NCBI GenBank assembly: GCA_017592775.1
Contig: JAGFNJ010000002.1
Location: 1-64,000 of the forward strand
Length of the DNA: 64,000 nucleotides
From: Candidatus Accumulibacter conexus
Lineage (GTDB): Bacteria; Pseudomonadota; Gammaproteobacteria; Burkholderiales; Rhodocyclaceae
Direction: 5' to 3'
The notes under the pieces were generated by a model, which did not search any database, was not told where the DNA came from, and saw only the letters and a list, made by a program, of their open reading frames with translations. This document shows, piece by piece, positions 1 to 8,933 of this stretch (its first letter is position 1; each line of letters starts with the position of its first letter). The position numbers were made by a program, and so were the translations under genes.

Positions 1-1667
1 AGACCGCCGGTACTGTTGTTGGTGACGGCGACGCGGAAGTACACGTTCTGGCCGGCGGCGATGACCGGACCCGTCGGGTCGTCGGCATCGAACCAGTTCG
101 TGCCGTCGGCCGAGACCTGCTTCTCGATCACGACCGCACCGGCGGCGCCGAAGTAGTTGGCATCGTCGGGGGCGACGGTGACCGCGGTGGTGTTCACGCC
201 GTCGGTGACCGTGGCCGTCGCCGACGCCTGGTCTTCGTTCTGGCCGGCGAGTGCCGTATCGGTGATGACGTCGGAGAATACCGTCGCACCGGCAGCGACC
301 GTGGTGCTCTGGTTGCCGCCAAAGGTGAAGTCGTGCGCGGTGTCGCTGCCGACCAGGATGGTGTCGGTCAGGTCGACGGTGGCGGCGAGACCGCCGGTAC
401 TGTTGTTGGTGACGGCAACGCGGAAGTACACGCTCTGACCGACGGCGATGACCGGACCCGTCGGGTCGTCGGCATCGAACCAGTTCGTGCCGTCGGCCGA
501 GACCTGCTTCTCGATCACGACCGCACCGGCGGCGCCGAAGTAGTTGGCGTCGTCGGGGGTGACGGTGACCGGCGTGGTGTTCACGCCGTCGGTGACCGTG
601 GCCGTCGCGGAGGCCTGGTCTTCGTTCTGGCCGGCGAGTGCCGTATCGGTGATGACGTCGGAGAATACCGTCGCACCGGCAGCGACCGTGGTGCTCTGCG
701 CGCCGCCGAACTTGAAGTCATGCGGGCTGTCGCTGCCGACCAGGATGGTGTCGGTCAGGTCGACGGTGGCGGTGAGACCGCCGGTACTATTGTTGGTGAC
801 GGCAACGCGGAAGTACACGTTCTGGCCGGCGGCGATGACCGGACCCGTCGGGTCGTCGGCATCGGTCCAGTTCGTGCCGTCGGCCGAGACTTGCTTCTCG
901 ATCGACACGGCACCCACACCGCCAAAGTAGTTCGCATCGTCCGGCGCCACCGTCAGCGTAATGGCTCCCGCTTGTGCTGTGGCGGAAGCCTGGTCTCTGT
1001 GGGGTCCGGCTGTAGCAATGTCGGCAATGACGTTGGTGTAGGCCGTCGCGCCAACAGCCACAGTGGTGGTTTGATTGTTGCCGACTCCGAACGTGAAGTT
1101 GTGTGCGGGATCGGTACCCACGAGGGTAACGTCGCTCAGGTCAACGGTGGCCGCCACGTTACCATTGTTGGTCACTGCCACGCGGTAGTAAACGTTTTCA
1201 CCGACCAGGATGGTCGGCCCGTCTGGGCTGTCGGCATCCAGCCAGCTGCCTGCCAGACCGGTGGCCGAAACCTGCTTCTCAATTGTCACCGCACCGCTTG
1301 CGCCAAAATAGTTGGCATCGTCAGGAGCTACGGTGACGGTGCTGGTGGTGGTGCCGTCGGTCACGGTCACCGAGGCGAAAACCCGGTCTTCATTCTGCCC
1401 GAGCAGCGCCGTGTCGGAAATAGTGTCGGTGTAGACCGTCGCGCCAGCGGCGACCGTGGTGCTTTGACTGCCCCCGAACTTGAAGTCGCGAGGGGCGTCG
1501 CTGCCTAGCAGAATGGTGTCGGTCAGATCCACCGTCGCGGGCAGACCACCGCTGTTTGTTACCGCTACGCGGAAGTACACCGGCTGACCGACGGGAATCA
1601 CTGGTCCGGTTGGGTCGTCGGCGTCAAACCAGGTGCTTCCGTCGGCCGAGACCTGCTTCTCAATCGA
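1..1667 (-). repeat. Tandem 127-129 aa extracellular repeats (at least 4.3 units)
   Basis: The phrase EKQVSADG recurs at about 1660, 1280, 898, 511 and 124 on the minus strand. Spacings are 381, 381, 387 and 387 bases. Each unit carries DADDPTGPVI, VYFRVAVTNN, ATVDLTDTILVGSD, STTVAAGATV and a closing PDDANYFG. The units nearest the left edge are almost identical in DNA, while the two inner ones have diverged. This implies recent duplication or homogenisation towards the C-terminus. The acidic DDAN/DADD segments could bind calcium, which is inference. Confidence 0.9.
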
Positions 1668-4040
1668 AACAAAGATGAGCGGTGTCGTGCTCTGGATGGG
1701 GATGGTCACGCCGACAGCGGATGCGGTGCCGGTATTGACGATCTGCGTCGTACCCGGAGTAAGGTCACCGAAACCATCGATAAGGACCTTGAAAGTCACC
1801 TGATACGTGCCACCAACGGGAAGAGGATTTACCGAATCAAGGATTCGGCCGAGGCCGTCCAGCGGGAAGGCGGTTCCTGTGCCATCATCGGGAATGGCCG
1901 TGACGACGCCGGCCGCATTCTTGAAGAAAGTGCTGTTGGCGACGTAGGTGGTGTCGACTGGAAGGTTATCCGTCAGCAGAAGGTTCGGCACCGGGGCCCG
2001 GCTCGTGTTGCTGATGTTGATGGTGTACAGCAGTTCATCACCCGCGCTGACCACTCCGTTGGCATCGTTGTCAATGCTCAACGTGCCGTTCTTGCCGGCG
2101 GAAAACAACGGTAGCGGTACGAGTCCCGTACCCACGTCCAGCCCAGGAGCCCCTGCGCTGGCGGTCAACGGATCCTGCCCCCAAGCCGCAGCCAGCGTTA
2201 CACCGGGCGTGAGGGTGTAGATCAACATCCCGGTCTGGTTCCCGTCTGTCGTGTCGTAGACCTTGGCCCGCTCAAGCTCCCTGAGGGACACCGACGTGTC
2301 ATATTTATTGCCATTGGGATCGGTGTTGGCGCCCGTCAGGGGATCTGCATCGTAATCGATGTAGATGGTGGCAGCGGTATTGCCATTGCCGACCGGGGTG
2401 ACCCAGATTGGGTTTCCGTTTTGGGTTAGGCTCGTTCCCGAGGTCGGATCACGTCCGATACCTAGACCGACGAGGACCTGAGGAGTCAACGACTCCTTGG
2501 GAACGAGCGTGAAGCCCCAGTCCCATGCCTGGTTGCCACCATAGCTGCCGCTGCTTGAAGTGCTGTCGGTAGAATCGGTTGTGGAGAACGCATAGAACTT
2601 TGGCGCCAACTGTGTTCCGGCACCATCCGGATCCTGGGTATAAAAATGCGCGCCATAGACGTCGGGGATGATCTGCTTTGTGTATCCGCCCGCCACACCG
2701 CCCGGGACCGTGATGTTGGCCGTTGCTATGGTGGTGGCGCTGGTTCGATGCTCATAAACGACGGTGATGGCACTGGAAGCGGGGTTGTACAACCAGACCG
2801 TCGTGCCGGCATTTGTGGTGTTCGTTGAGACCGGCGTGTAGTAATCCGAAGACCAGAGGCTGGTCGGCAACAGTGCGGAATCCCTGCTTTCATAGGTTGA
2901 TCCGATGTCACCGGTGAGAAAATCGACCTGTACGGGCTTGTCGGATGTGACTCTTGCGCCGACGTTGACGCCACCATTTACGAAATAGGGCTGTCCCTCG
3001 GTCAGGATCACACCATTGGCATCGCCAGCGTCAAGAAAATCTCCATCAGCATTGACATCCACACTGATTGTCGCTCCCCCTTCACCCGCCATGATATACA
3101 GACCGGTGTACGAGAACATCTGGAAATCGGTTGCGTCAGGGATATTCGCACCGACCGGAACGCGGTATTCCGTTCCCCAACTCTTGGTATCGAACACTTC
3201 CACTGCGCCGGCCAGAAGGGTATTTGAACCGCTAGCCCAGCCAACATGGGTCAGAGCAACCGTTTTGGTCGCTGCAATCTTGTCCCGACCATCGAAGTCG
3301 ATCGCCGTCAGATTGGTGGTGGTGACGGGGTTGTTGAGAACGATCACCTGTCCAGCCTTGATCACATCGCCGGCATTGGTGGTGACACCGGGCGCTGCGC
3401 CATTGCTGATGTTCCCATCCCCCCAGATTTGGGTTCCGCCGAGATTGGCTGCGCTATACAGGTCGCTCGGGTTGGCGATGTCGAGATCGTAACCGTTCTC
3501 CCATTGATCGTAGTAGATGATCGTGTCATTGGAAGACGCGGCAATCGAGACATAGGTCTGCATCGGGTTTGTGGGTGCGGTATCTCCCGTAATGGCCTGC
3601 AGCCCTGCCAGCAACTGGTCTTCCGGGAACGGCACATAGAAGAGCTGGACTGGGGCCGGGTTCGCACTATCAGTGAACGCCGTCGTCGCCGACTCGCCGG
3701 TCGCCACGTCGTCGGCCGTGCCCAGTTGGCGGTCCTCGCCAGAGAAGATCGCCTCGGCAGTGAGCACCAGGGAAGAGTTGAGCGCACTCTGCGGAACCAC
3801 CCAAGTGGTGTCAATGCGCCCGGGCAGCGGCCCGCCGTTGTTGTCGAACGCGCTTGGGAAGGCGCTGGCTACAGTCCAGGATGGATAGATCAGGTCGTCC
3901 TGAGTGCCGAGCAAGCCGTCCGCCCCGAGGTTGACCACTTGAAACCGGATGCCGGCCATCTCGCCAAAGCCCTCTGCCGTGATCGACACGGTCTGGCCCG
4001 GTGCATAGTCCTGCTTGTTGGTTTTCACTGTGGTCGCCAT
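1..4040 (-). CDS. Giant repeat-rich surface/secreted protein, N-terminal 1346 residues (runs off left edge)
   Basis: One uninterrupted minus-strand frame runs from the ATG at 4040 to the window edge, so the C-terminus is unseen. GGAG lies about 10 bases before the ATG. The N-terminus (MATTVKTNKQDYAPGQTVSI) has no Sec signal peptide and begins in an Ig-like strand pattern. Residues about 130-600 form a beta-rich region with motifs such as YYDQWENGYDLD and EYRVPVGANIPDATDF. Residues about 645-777 look like a DUF11-type domain (GDELLYTINISNTS). From about residue 790 there are near-identical 127-129 residue repeats. Lack of a signal peptide plus extracellular-type repeats suggests type I secretion with an unseen C-terminal signal. 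This is inference. A role as adhesin or matrix protein is likely but not shown. The other frames over this region are shadows. Confidence 0.88.
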   Translation of the reverse strand, partial: MATTVKTNKQDYAPGQTVSITAEGFGEMAGIRFQVVNLGADGLLGTQDDLIYPSWTVASAFPSAFDNNGGPLPGRIDTTWVVPQSALNSSLVLTAEAIFSGEDRQLGTADDVATGESATTAFTDSANPAPVQLFYVPFPEDQLLAGLQAITGDTAPTNPMQTYVSIAASSNDTIIYYDQWENGYDLDIANPSDLYSAANLGGTQIWGDGNISNGAAPGVTTNAGDVIKAGQVIVLNNPVTTTNLTAIDFDGRDKIAATKTVALTHVGWASGSNTLLAGAVEVFDTKSWGTEYRVPVGANIPDATDFQMFSYTGLYIMAGEGGATISVDVNADGDFLDAGDANGVILTEGQPYFVNGGVNVGARVTSDKPVQVDFLTGDIGSTYESRDSALLPTSLWSSDYYTPVSTNTTNAGTTVWLYNPASSAITVVYEHRTSATTIATANITVPGGVAGGYTKQIIPDVYGAHFYTQDPDGAGTQLAPKFYAFSTTDSTDSTSSSGSYGGNQAWDWGFTLVPKESLTPQVLVGLGIGRDPTSGTSLTQNGNPIWVTPVGNGNTAATIYIDYDADPLTGANTDPNGNKYDTSVSLRELERAKVYDTTDGNQTGMLIYTLTPGVTLAAAWGQDPLTASAGAPGLDVGTGLVPLPLFSAGKNGTLSIDNDANGVVSAGDELLYTINISNTSRAPVPNLLLTDNLPVDTTYVANSTFFKNAAGVVTAIPDDGTGTAFPLDGLGRILDSVNPLPVGGTYQVTFKVLIDGFGDLTPGTTQIVNTGTASAVGVTIPIQSTTPLIFVSIEKQVSADGSTWFDADDPTGPVIPVGQPVYFRVAVTNSGGLPATVDLTDTILLGSDAPRDFKFGGSQSTTVAAGATVYTDTISDTALLGQNEDRVFASVTVTDGTTTSTVTVAPDDANYFGASGAVTIEKQVSATGLAGSWLDADSPDGPTILVGENVYYRVAVTNNGNVAATVDLSDVTLVGTDPAHNFTFGVGNNQTTTVAVGATAYTNVIADIATAGPHRDQASATAQAGAITLTVAPDDANYFGGVGAVSIEKQVSADGTNWTDADDPTGPVIAAGQNVYFRVAVTNNSTGGLTATVDLTDTILVGSDSPHDFKFGGAQSTTVAAGATVFSDVITDTALAGQNEDQASATATVTDGVNTTPVTVTPDDANYFGAAGAVVIEKQVSADGTNWFDADDPTGPVIAVGQSVYFRVAVTNNSTGGLAATVDLTDTILVGSDTAHDFTFGGNQSTTVAAGATVFSDVITDTALAGQNEDQASATATVTDGVNTTAVTVAPDDANYFGAAGAVVIEKQVSADGTNWFDADDPTGPVIAAGQNVYFRVAVTNNSTGG

Positions 4041-4486
4041 GGCTGCCTACTCCAAGAGATTGAATCGATGGTAAATGTGCTCTTTGCGCGTCGCTCGGCC
4101 GCAGGCCGCATGCCTGCCGGCCGCAGCCCCGCCCTGCGAAATCGTGACTGCCCTTCGTCGAACGTGTGACGGCTTGGCGGATTTCCGCGCACCCGTCGTT
4201 GTTCGTACCCTCATCGGTGCCGCCGCAACAGCACGGAGAAACCCCGATGATCGCAATGCGTGCCAAGAAAATAGCTTTGGAAGGCACGCCTGGGTATTCC
4301 CCAAACAGGTACTTTTGCGCCACTGAAGACAATTGGCCGGTGCTGTCTGCGCACGTGACATCGGCGACGACGAGATCCCCGGCCGACAGGTTCGGCGAGA
4401 ACCCGCGCAAGCCCCAGACAGCGTGTGCCGCGATCGCTCAGCGTCATGCCGACCGCGCAACGCCGGGGGGTTCGTCCGCTGCTCAT
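4041..4486. other. Intergenic region upstream of the giant protein gene
   Basis: 446 bases between the regulator stop and the giant-protein start. No coding signal was recognised; open frames here have no family features. No sigma-54 motif with correct spacing and no copy of the AGTGT-N11-ACACT palindrome was found. A TGGCACG followed by TTGC near 4253-4267 has the wrong GG-to-GC spacing. The promoter of the giant gene must lie here but cannot be placed. Confidence 0.5.
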
Positions 4487-5704
4487 CTACTCGGGCCGCG
4501 GGCTTCCCTGCTGGCTAGCGGCAACGGAGTAGGCCAACTGGCTGCGCCGGTGCACACCGATCTTGTCGAAGATGGACCCAAGGTGCTTCTTGACGGTGTC
4601 TGGCGACACGTTCAACTCCGTCGCGATCTCCTTGTTGGTCTTGCCCGCCGCAACACGCGTTGCGATCGCCTGCTCGCGTGCAGTCAATGCCGGCAGTCCC
4701 GTGGCAGCGGGTTTCACGGCTACAGCCTGCGAGTCGTCCCTGGCCAGGACTCGCCCGCAAACCCGGTTCATGATCCAGCGCGGCAGCCAAAGGCCACCCC
4801 GGCTCACCTCGCGGATGGCGCGCACGTAGTGACGAGCAGGCGCCAGCAGCGGGATGCAGCCACGGATTCCTTGCCGCTCGATCTCCTCGACCGCCAGCGG
4901 ATGTGCCTCGTCCCAAAGCAGGACGAACTTTGCATCGCAGGCCACCGCGCGGAGATCGGCGAGGCACGCCACTCCGCAAAGGGCAACCAGCGCCGTGTCG
5001 AAGAGGACCAGATCGACCGGGGAATGGGCTGCGGCGGTGCGGATGTCCCTGCCATTCGCCCGACAGGCACTGACCACATGCAGGTCCGGTTCGACCGTCA
5101 GTCCCGACACAAGGGCCACGGCGAGACCGGGGCGCTGCGAAACGATGAGTACGCGGATGGCGCCGTGATCGCGGGTCCGCGCTGGCGAGGCAGCAGGCCA
5201 GGGCGCGTCCGTATCAGCGATCGTCAGGTCCGGCCTGGCGTGCATTCGACGCTCCACTGTCCGACGGTCGTCCCGCCGCCAGTACCCTGGCTGCCCATCG
5301 TCGCGCCTCCGCGCGATGTGCCGGCGGTCGCTCCGTCGCCGCTCGATCGGCGATCCTGGCAGCTTGCCGGAGCCGCCTTGGGTTGCCTCGCGGCTTGTCG
5401 TATCGTGATGCGGCGCAACCAAAGCCGACGACTTGATCGACGGATCGTTCGCCGCGGCCGACCCAAAGCTCGACGTTTCGCAGCGCTGCCCGTGATCGAT
5501 TGGCGAACCGCTCGGCGCGTCACGCGTCGTGTTCGCGCCCTCGCTGCCTGACCGCCGCTCGGGCAACCGGGCAGCCATGATCTGTTCCGGCTCCATGGCC
5601 GGTGCTTGCCGTCGCGGCGCGCTGGTCGGCGGAGTCACCGTCCTGCCGCTCGTCTGTTGTCGCGTCGTGACAAGCCGGTCGAGATCTTCGCTGTCGGCGC
5701 TCAT
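4487..5704 (-). CDS. LuxR/NarL-family transcriptional regulator with atypical receiver and long N-terminal tail
   Basis: The C-terminus is a clear LuxR-type helix-turn-helix (LTAREQAIATRVAAGKTNKE, then IATELNVSPDTVKKHLGSIF). Before it lies a receiver-like domain beginning IRVLIVSQRPG. The expected Asp is in DLVLFDTAL. The N-terminal acidic pair is absent and the conserved Lys region reads GCIPLLAPA, so phosphorylation may be lost. The first ~190 residues are Arg/Ser/Pro-rich, low-complexity and unassigned. The open frame extends to 6178, but a sigma-54-type promoter at 5823-5838 would put transcription start near 5811. I therefore chose the ATG at 5704 (MSADSEDLDRL, GGAG 11 bases upstream). 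The next gene downstream on this strand is the giant repeat protein, a plausible target. Confidence 0.8.
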   Translation of the reverse strand: MSADSEDLDRLVTTRQQTSGRTVTPPTSAPRRQAPAMEPEQIMAARLPERRSGSEGANTTRDAPSGSPIDHGQRCETSSFGSAAANDPSIKSSALVAPHHDTTSREATQGGSGKLPGSPIERRRSDRRHIARRRDDGQPGYWRRDDRRTVERRMHARPDLTIADTDAPWPAASPARTRDHGAIRVLIVSQRPGLAVALVSGLTVEPDLHVVSACRANGRDIRTAAAHSPVDLVLFDTALVALCGVACLADLRAVACDAKFVLLWDEAHPLAVEEIERQGIRGCIPLLAPARHYVRAIREVSRGGLWLPRWIMNRVCGRVLARDDSQAVAVKPAATGLPALTAREQAIATRVAAGKTNKEIATELNVSPDTVKKHLGSIFDKIGVHRRSQLAYSVAASQQGSPRPE

Positions 5705-5822
5705 CGCCAGGGAAACTCCAAGCATGAGATGGTGATCAGGCCAGGCACCCCGGCGCCTCTTGCCGACGCCGATCAATGCTGGCCACCGATCGATCGGGGA
5801 ACGATTGTCGCCAGCAGATGGA

Positions 5823-5838
5823 AGCAATAGTTGTTCCA
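5823..5838 (-). promoter_or_regulatory. Sigma-54-type promoter for the LuxR-type regulator
   Basis: The minus strand reads TGGAACAACTATTGCT. Against TGGYAYR-N4-TTGCW it has one mismatch (A for Y), the exact 10-base GG-to-GC spacing, and a preceding C. It lies about 120 bases before the chosen start and 62 bases downstream of an AGTGT-N11-ACACT palindrome, the usual enhancer arrangement. Confidence 0.6.
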
Positions 5839-5899
5839 GCCTCAGGGCCAAGCTGATATAAGGATTCTTTTCTTCCCGAGTACCGCTCGAGGCGCGATC

Positions 5900-5920
5900 A
5901 GTGTAAATTTCTCCGACACT
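5900..5920 (-). promoter_or_regulatory. Candidate enhancer site, AGTGT-N11-ACACT palindrome
   Basis: A perfect 5+5 inverted repeat with an 11-base spacer that reads AAATTTCTCCG on the plus strand. It closely matches the palindrome at 51582-51602, sharing AGTGTAA and CGACACT. It sits about 73 bases upstream of the -24 element at 5823-5838. The rest of 5705-6278 holds no recognisable gene; the regulator and the permease diverge from it. Confidence 0.5.
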
Positions 5921-6278
5921 TGGCTCGGCGGCTGCGGTCGATTTCGCCGGGCCGGGGGCGCGAGCCTTCCGGGGCCGTGCGCTGCATGCCCACTGACAAC
6001 CGAACCGGCGGCACCGCAACAGGGAATCGTCGGCGTTTGCGGCGCAAGCCGCGCGGACGGCTTCGGGCCTGCCAGTTGGGCAACCTCCCGTGCGACTTTC
6101 AGGAACGAGAGTCGGCCGCCCGCAAGGTGGCCGCGGGAGCGCGCGCCCCCGGCGGAGCAGTAGCCGACTGCCGTGCACCCGCGCCAGCCTGCGTCCTTTG
6201 CCGGGCTGCCGCGTCTACACGGAGAGGAAAACGGGCGCCGATGCTGTCTGCGTCGCGCCGCAATGAGGGATGCCGGCA

Positions 6279-7724
6279 ATGGAATTCGTGTTCAACGCAC
6301 TGCAGGGTGGCCTGGCCAGTCTGGCCGCCTATCTCGCGGCGCACGTCCTGCTCTGCCTGGTGCCGGCTTTCTTCATCGCCGGCGCGCTGTCGGCGCTGGT
6401 GCCGCAACAGTCGATCATCCGCTTTCTTGGCCCGGCGGCGCCGAAAGCGGTCTCCTATGCGGCCGCAGCCGGCGCCGGCAGCCTGCTCGCGGTGTGTTCA
6501 TGCACCATCCAGCCGCTGTTCGCCGGCATCTACCGCAAGGGCGCCGGCCTCGGGCCGGCGATCACCTTTCTTTTCTTCGCACCGGCGGCCAACGTCCTCG
6601 CGCTCTCGTATACCGGCGTCGCTCTCGGCGCCGAGTTCGCCATCGCGCGCATCGTCCTCGCGCTCGCTTTCGGTGTCGGCATCGGCATGATCATGGCGGT
6701 GCTCTTCCGCGACAGCTCCGGCACGCATGCAGCACAGGCTGCCGCCTTCGCCGGCGGCGACGGCATCCCGCGGCGCAGTCTGCTCTTCCTCGGCACGCTG
6801 CTGGCACTGCTGCTGGCGGGAACGCTGAAGCTCGACTTTCTCGCCACCGTCGTCTGGCGCGGCGAGTGGAGTTCGTCGTTCCTGCCGCCGGTGCAGGCGA
6901 CGCTCGACCGCTGGGTGCCGGTCAACGAGGCGATCGGTGCCGAGGGGTTGAGCCTGCAGGGCACCGTGCTGATCGGGCTGCTGGCGCTCATCGGCGGCAG
7001 CGCCTGGCGCGGGCTGGGCCAGGCGGACCGTGGCTGCAACCGGCTCACCTGGGTGACTCTGGCGCTGGTCGGCCTGACGCTGGTCTTCGCCGCCAGCGGC
7101 GTCCGCGTCACGGACAGCGGCCTGACGCTCAGCCTCAACGCTCGCAGCCTCGTCGTCTGCCTGCTCTGCCTGCTGCTGCTGCCGCTGGCCCGCCGCCTCG
7201 ACGCGTGGGAGATGCAGCAATGGCTGTGGGAGAGCTGGCGCTTCGTGCAACAGATTTTTCCCCTGCTCGTCGTCGGCGTCTTCCTGGTCGGCGTCATTCG
7301 GGTTTTCATCCAGCCGCAGTGGATCCAGGCGGTGGCTGGCAGCAACACCGTGCTGGCCAACCTCGCCGGCGTCGCTTTCGGCGTCTTCATGTACTTCCCG
7401 ACGCTGGTCGAGGTGCCGATCGCCAGGATGTTCCTGTCGCTGGGAATGCACCCGGGACCGCTGATCGCCTACCTGATGTCCGACCCCGAGCTGTCGCTGC
7501 AGAGCATCCTGATCACCTCGGCGATCATCGGCCGGCTGCGCGCGTGGACCTACGTCGGCCTTGTCGCCGTCTTTTCGACGCTGGCCGGACTGAGCTTCGG
7601 CGCCTGGACCGACGGCACGTCCCTCGGGCTGCTGGCCCTGCTCCTCCTTTCCTTCATCGCCGCCCTGGTCGCCATCCTGCGCTGGATCGACCGACGGCAA
7701 AACCCGGGAGTACCCCCATGTTGA
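6279..7724 (+). CDS. ArsP/DUF318-like permease
   Basis: About 481 residues, mostly membrane segments. The N-terminal half carries GAGSLLAVCSCTIQPLFAGI followed by FFAPAANVLALSYTG, typical of the predicted permease family that includes ArsP (PF03773). A second similar helical block near the C-terminus (FMYFPTLVEVPIARM) resembles the paired half-repeats of that family. The substrate is unknown; characterised relatives export trivalent organoarsenicals. The ATG at 6279 was preferred to 6270 because GAGGG lies 9 bases upstream of it. The gene overlaps the next one by 7 bases, so they are translationally coupled. Confidence 0.8.
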   Translation: MEFVFNALQGGLASLAAYLAAHVLLCLVPAFFIAGALSALVPQQSIIRFLGPAAPKAVSYAAAAGAGSLLAVCSCTIQPLFAGIYRKGAGLGPAITFLFFAPAANVLALSYTGVALGAEFAIARIVLALAFGVGIGMIMAVLFRDSSGTHAAQAAAFAGGDGIPRRSLLFLGTLLALLLAGTLKLDFLATVVWRGEWSSSFLPPVQATLDRWVPVNEAIGAEGLSLQGTVLIGLLALIGGSAWRGLGQADRGCNRLTWVTLALVGLTLVFAASGVRVTDSGLTLSLNARSLVVCLLCLLLLPLARRLDAWEMQQWLWESWRFVQQIFPLLVVGVFLVGVIRVFIQPQWIQAVAGSNTVLANLAGVAFGVFMYFPTLVEVPIARMFLSLGMHPGPLIAYLMSDPELSLQSILITSAIIGRLRAWTYVGLVAVFSTLAGLSFGAWTDGTSLGLLALLLLSFIAALVAILRWIDRRQNPGVPPC

Positions 7725-7951
7725 TCAAGATCCTCGGCAGTGGCTGCGCCAAGTGCGAGCGCCTCGAACAACTCACCCGCGAAGTCGTCGCCGAACTCGG
7801 ACTGACGGCGAGTTTCGAACACGTCCGGGAGATGGACCGGATCCTGGCCTATCCGGTCATGACGACGCCGGCGCTGGTCGTCGACGAAGTCGTCAAGGTC
7901 TCGGGCCGGCTACCGAGCAAGACGGAGTTGGCCGGCTGGCTGCAGGGCTGA
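7718..7951 (+). CDS. Small thioredoxin-like redox protein (redox-active disulfide family)
   Basis: A 77-residue single-domain thioredoxin-fold protein with CxxC in GSGCAKCERL near the N-terminus and a cis-Pro segment MTTPALVVDE. Size and motif fit the TM0996/MTH895-type mini-thioredoxins, which often sit beside ArsP/DUF318 permeases. It overlaps the 3' end of the permease gene. The pair likely works together on a thiol-reactive substrate. This is inference from context. Confidence 0.85.
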   Translation: MLIKILGSGCAKCERLEQLTREVVAELGLTASFEHVREMDRILAYPVMTTPALVVDEVVKVSGRLPSKTELAGWLQG

Positions 7952-8032
7952 GCGCCTGGCGGAAAATCGCCGCCAGCAGGCAGCACGAAAGGAAGTAAAA
8001 TCCCGCCTTCTCGTCCTGCCCGCCAATCTCCC

Positions 8033-8932
8033 ATGCCTACCTTCCAGGAAGTCATTCTGCGTCTCCAGGATTTCTGGGACAAACAGGGCTGTGCACTGCT
8101 GCAGCCCTACGATATCGAAGTCGGTGCCGGCACCTTCCACACCGCGACCTTCCTCCGCGCCATCGGGCCCGAGCCCTGGAACGCCGCCTACGTGCAGCCG
8201 TCGCGGCGGCCGAAGGACGGGCGCTACGGCGAGAACCCGAACCGCCTGCAGCACTACTATCAGTACCAGGTGGTGCTGAAGCCCTCGCCCGCCAACATCC
8301 AGGATCTCTACCTCGAATCGCTGCGCGCGCTCGGCATCGACACCGCCCAGCACGACATCCGTTTCGTCGAGGATGACTGGGAAAGCCCGACGCTGGGCGC
8401 CTGGGGGCTCGGCTGGGAGGTCTGGCTCGACGGCATGGAAGTCACCCAATTCACCTATTTCCAGGAGGTTGGGTCGTTGCCCTGCCGGCCGGTGCTCGGC
8501 GAGATCACCTACGGCATCGAGCGGCTGGCGATGTATCTGCAGGGCGTGGAGAACGTTTTCGATCTCGTCTGGGCGGAGGGTCCGGGCTACCGCGTGACCT
8601 ACGGCGACGTCTACCACCAGAACGAGGTCGAGCAATCGAAGTACAACTTCGAGCACGCCAACGTCGAGCTGCTGTTCCGCCACTTCGGCGAACACGAGTC
8701 CGAGGCGCGCCGCCTGATCGCCGCCGGTCTCGCACTGCCGGGCTACGAGATGGTCATGAAGTGCTCGCACACCTTCAACCTGCTCGATGCACGCGGTGCC
8801 ATCTCGGTCACTGAACGGGCCGCCTACATCGGTCGCGTGCGCGCACTGGCGCGCGAAGTCGCGCAGGCCTACCACGACTCGCGGCAGGCGCTCGGCTTCC
8901 CGATGTGCCGCAGCAGCGGCGGAGCGCAATGA
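8033..8932 (+). CDS. glyQ: Glycyl-tRNA synthetase alpha subunit
   Basis: 299 residues, full length for GlyQ, the catalytic subunit of the alpha2beta2 bacterial enzyme. Class II motifs are seen: [40 protein letters not shown], and [20 protein letters not shown] with the motif 3-like [15 protein letters not shown]. It is the first gene of a compact run; glyS starts 1 base after its stop codon. Confidence 0.97.
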   Translation: MPTFQEVILRLQDFWDKQGCALLQPYDIEVGAGTFHTATFLRAIGPEPWNAAYVQPSRRPKDGRYGENPNRLQHYYQYQVVLKPSPANIQDLYLESLRALGIDTAQHDIRFVEDDWESPTLGAWGLGWEVWLDGMEVTQFTYFQEVGSLPCRPVLGEITYGIERLAMYLQGVENVFDLVWAEGPGYRVTYGDVYHQNEVEQSKYNFEHANVELLFRHFGEHESEARRLIAAGLALPGYEMVMKCSHTFNLLDARGAISVTERAAYIGRVRALAREVAQAYHDSRQALGFPMCRSSGGAQ

Positions 8933-8933
8933 G

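Noticed and set aside
333-1508. Plus-strand 391-residue frame and neighbours over the left region
   Set aside because: Antisense shadows of the repeat protein. The minus strand is one continuous frame with clear protein repeats.
1-1670. Regularly spaced DNA repeats as a CRISPR array
   Set aside because: Units are 381-387 bases and coding; no short repeats with unique spacers.
4250-4270. TGGCACG...TTGC as a sigma-54 promoter for the giant gene
   Set aside because: GG-to-GC spacing is 8 bases instead of 10, which abolishes sigma-54 recognition.
3811-4410. Minus-strand frames between the regulator and giant protein
   Set aside because: They overlap the true start of the giant gene in another frame and have no recognisable domains.
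4597-4612. GTGTCTGGCGACAC palindrome as a fourth enhancer site
   Set aside because: The spacer is 6 bases and it lies inside the regulator's HTH coding region.
5705-6178. N-terminal extension of the LuxR regulator to 6178
   Set aside because: Composition is not protein-like, and a sigma-54-type promoter at 5823-5838 lies inside it.
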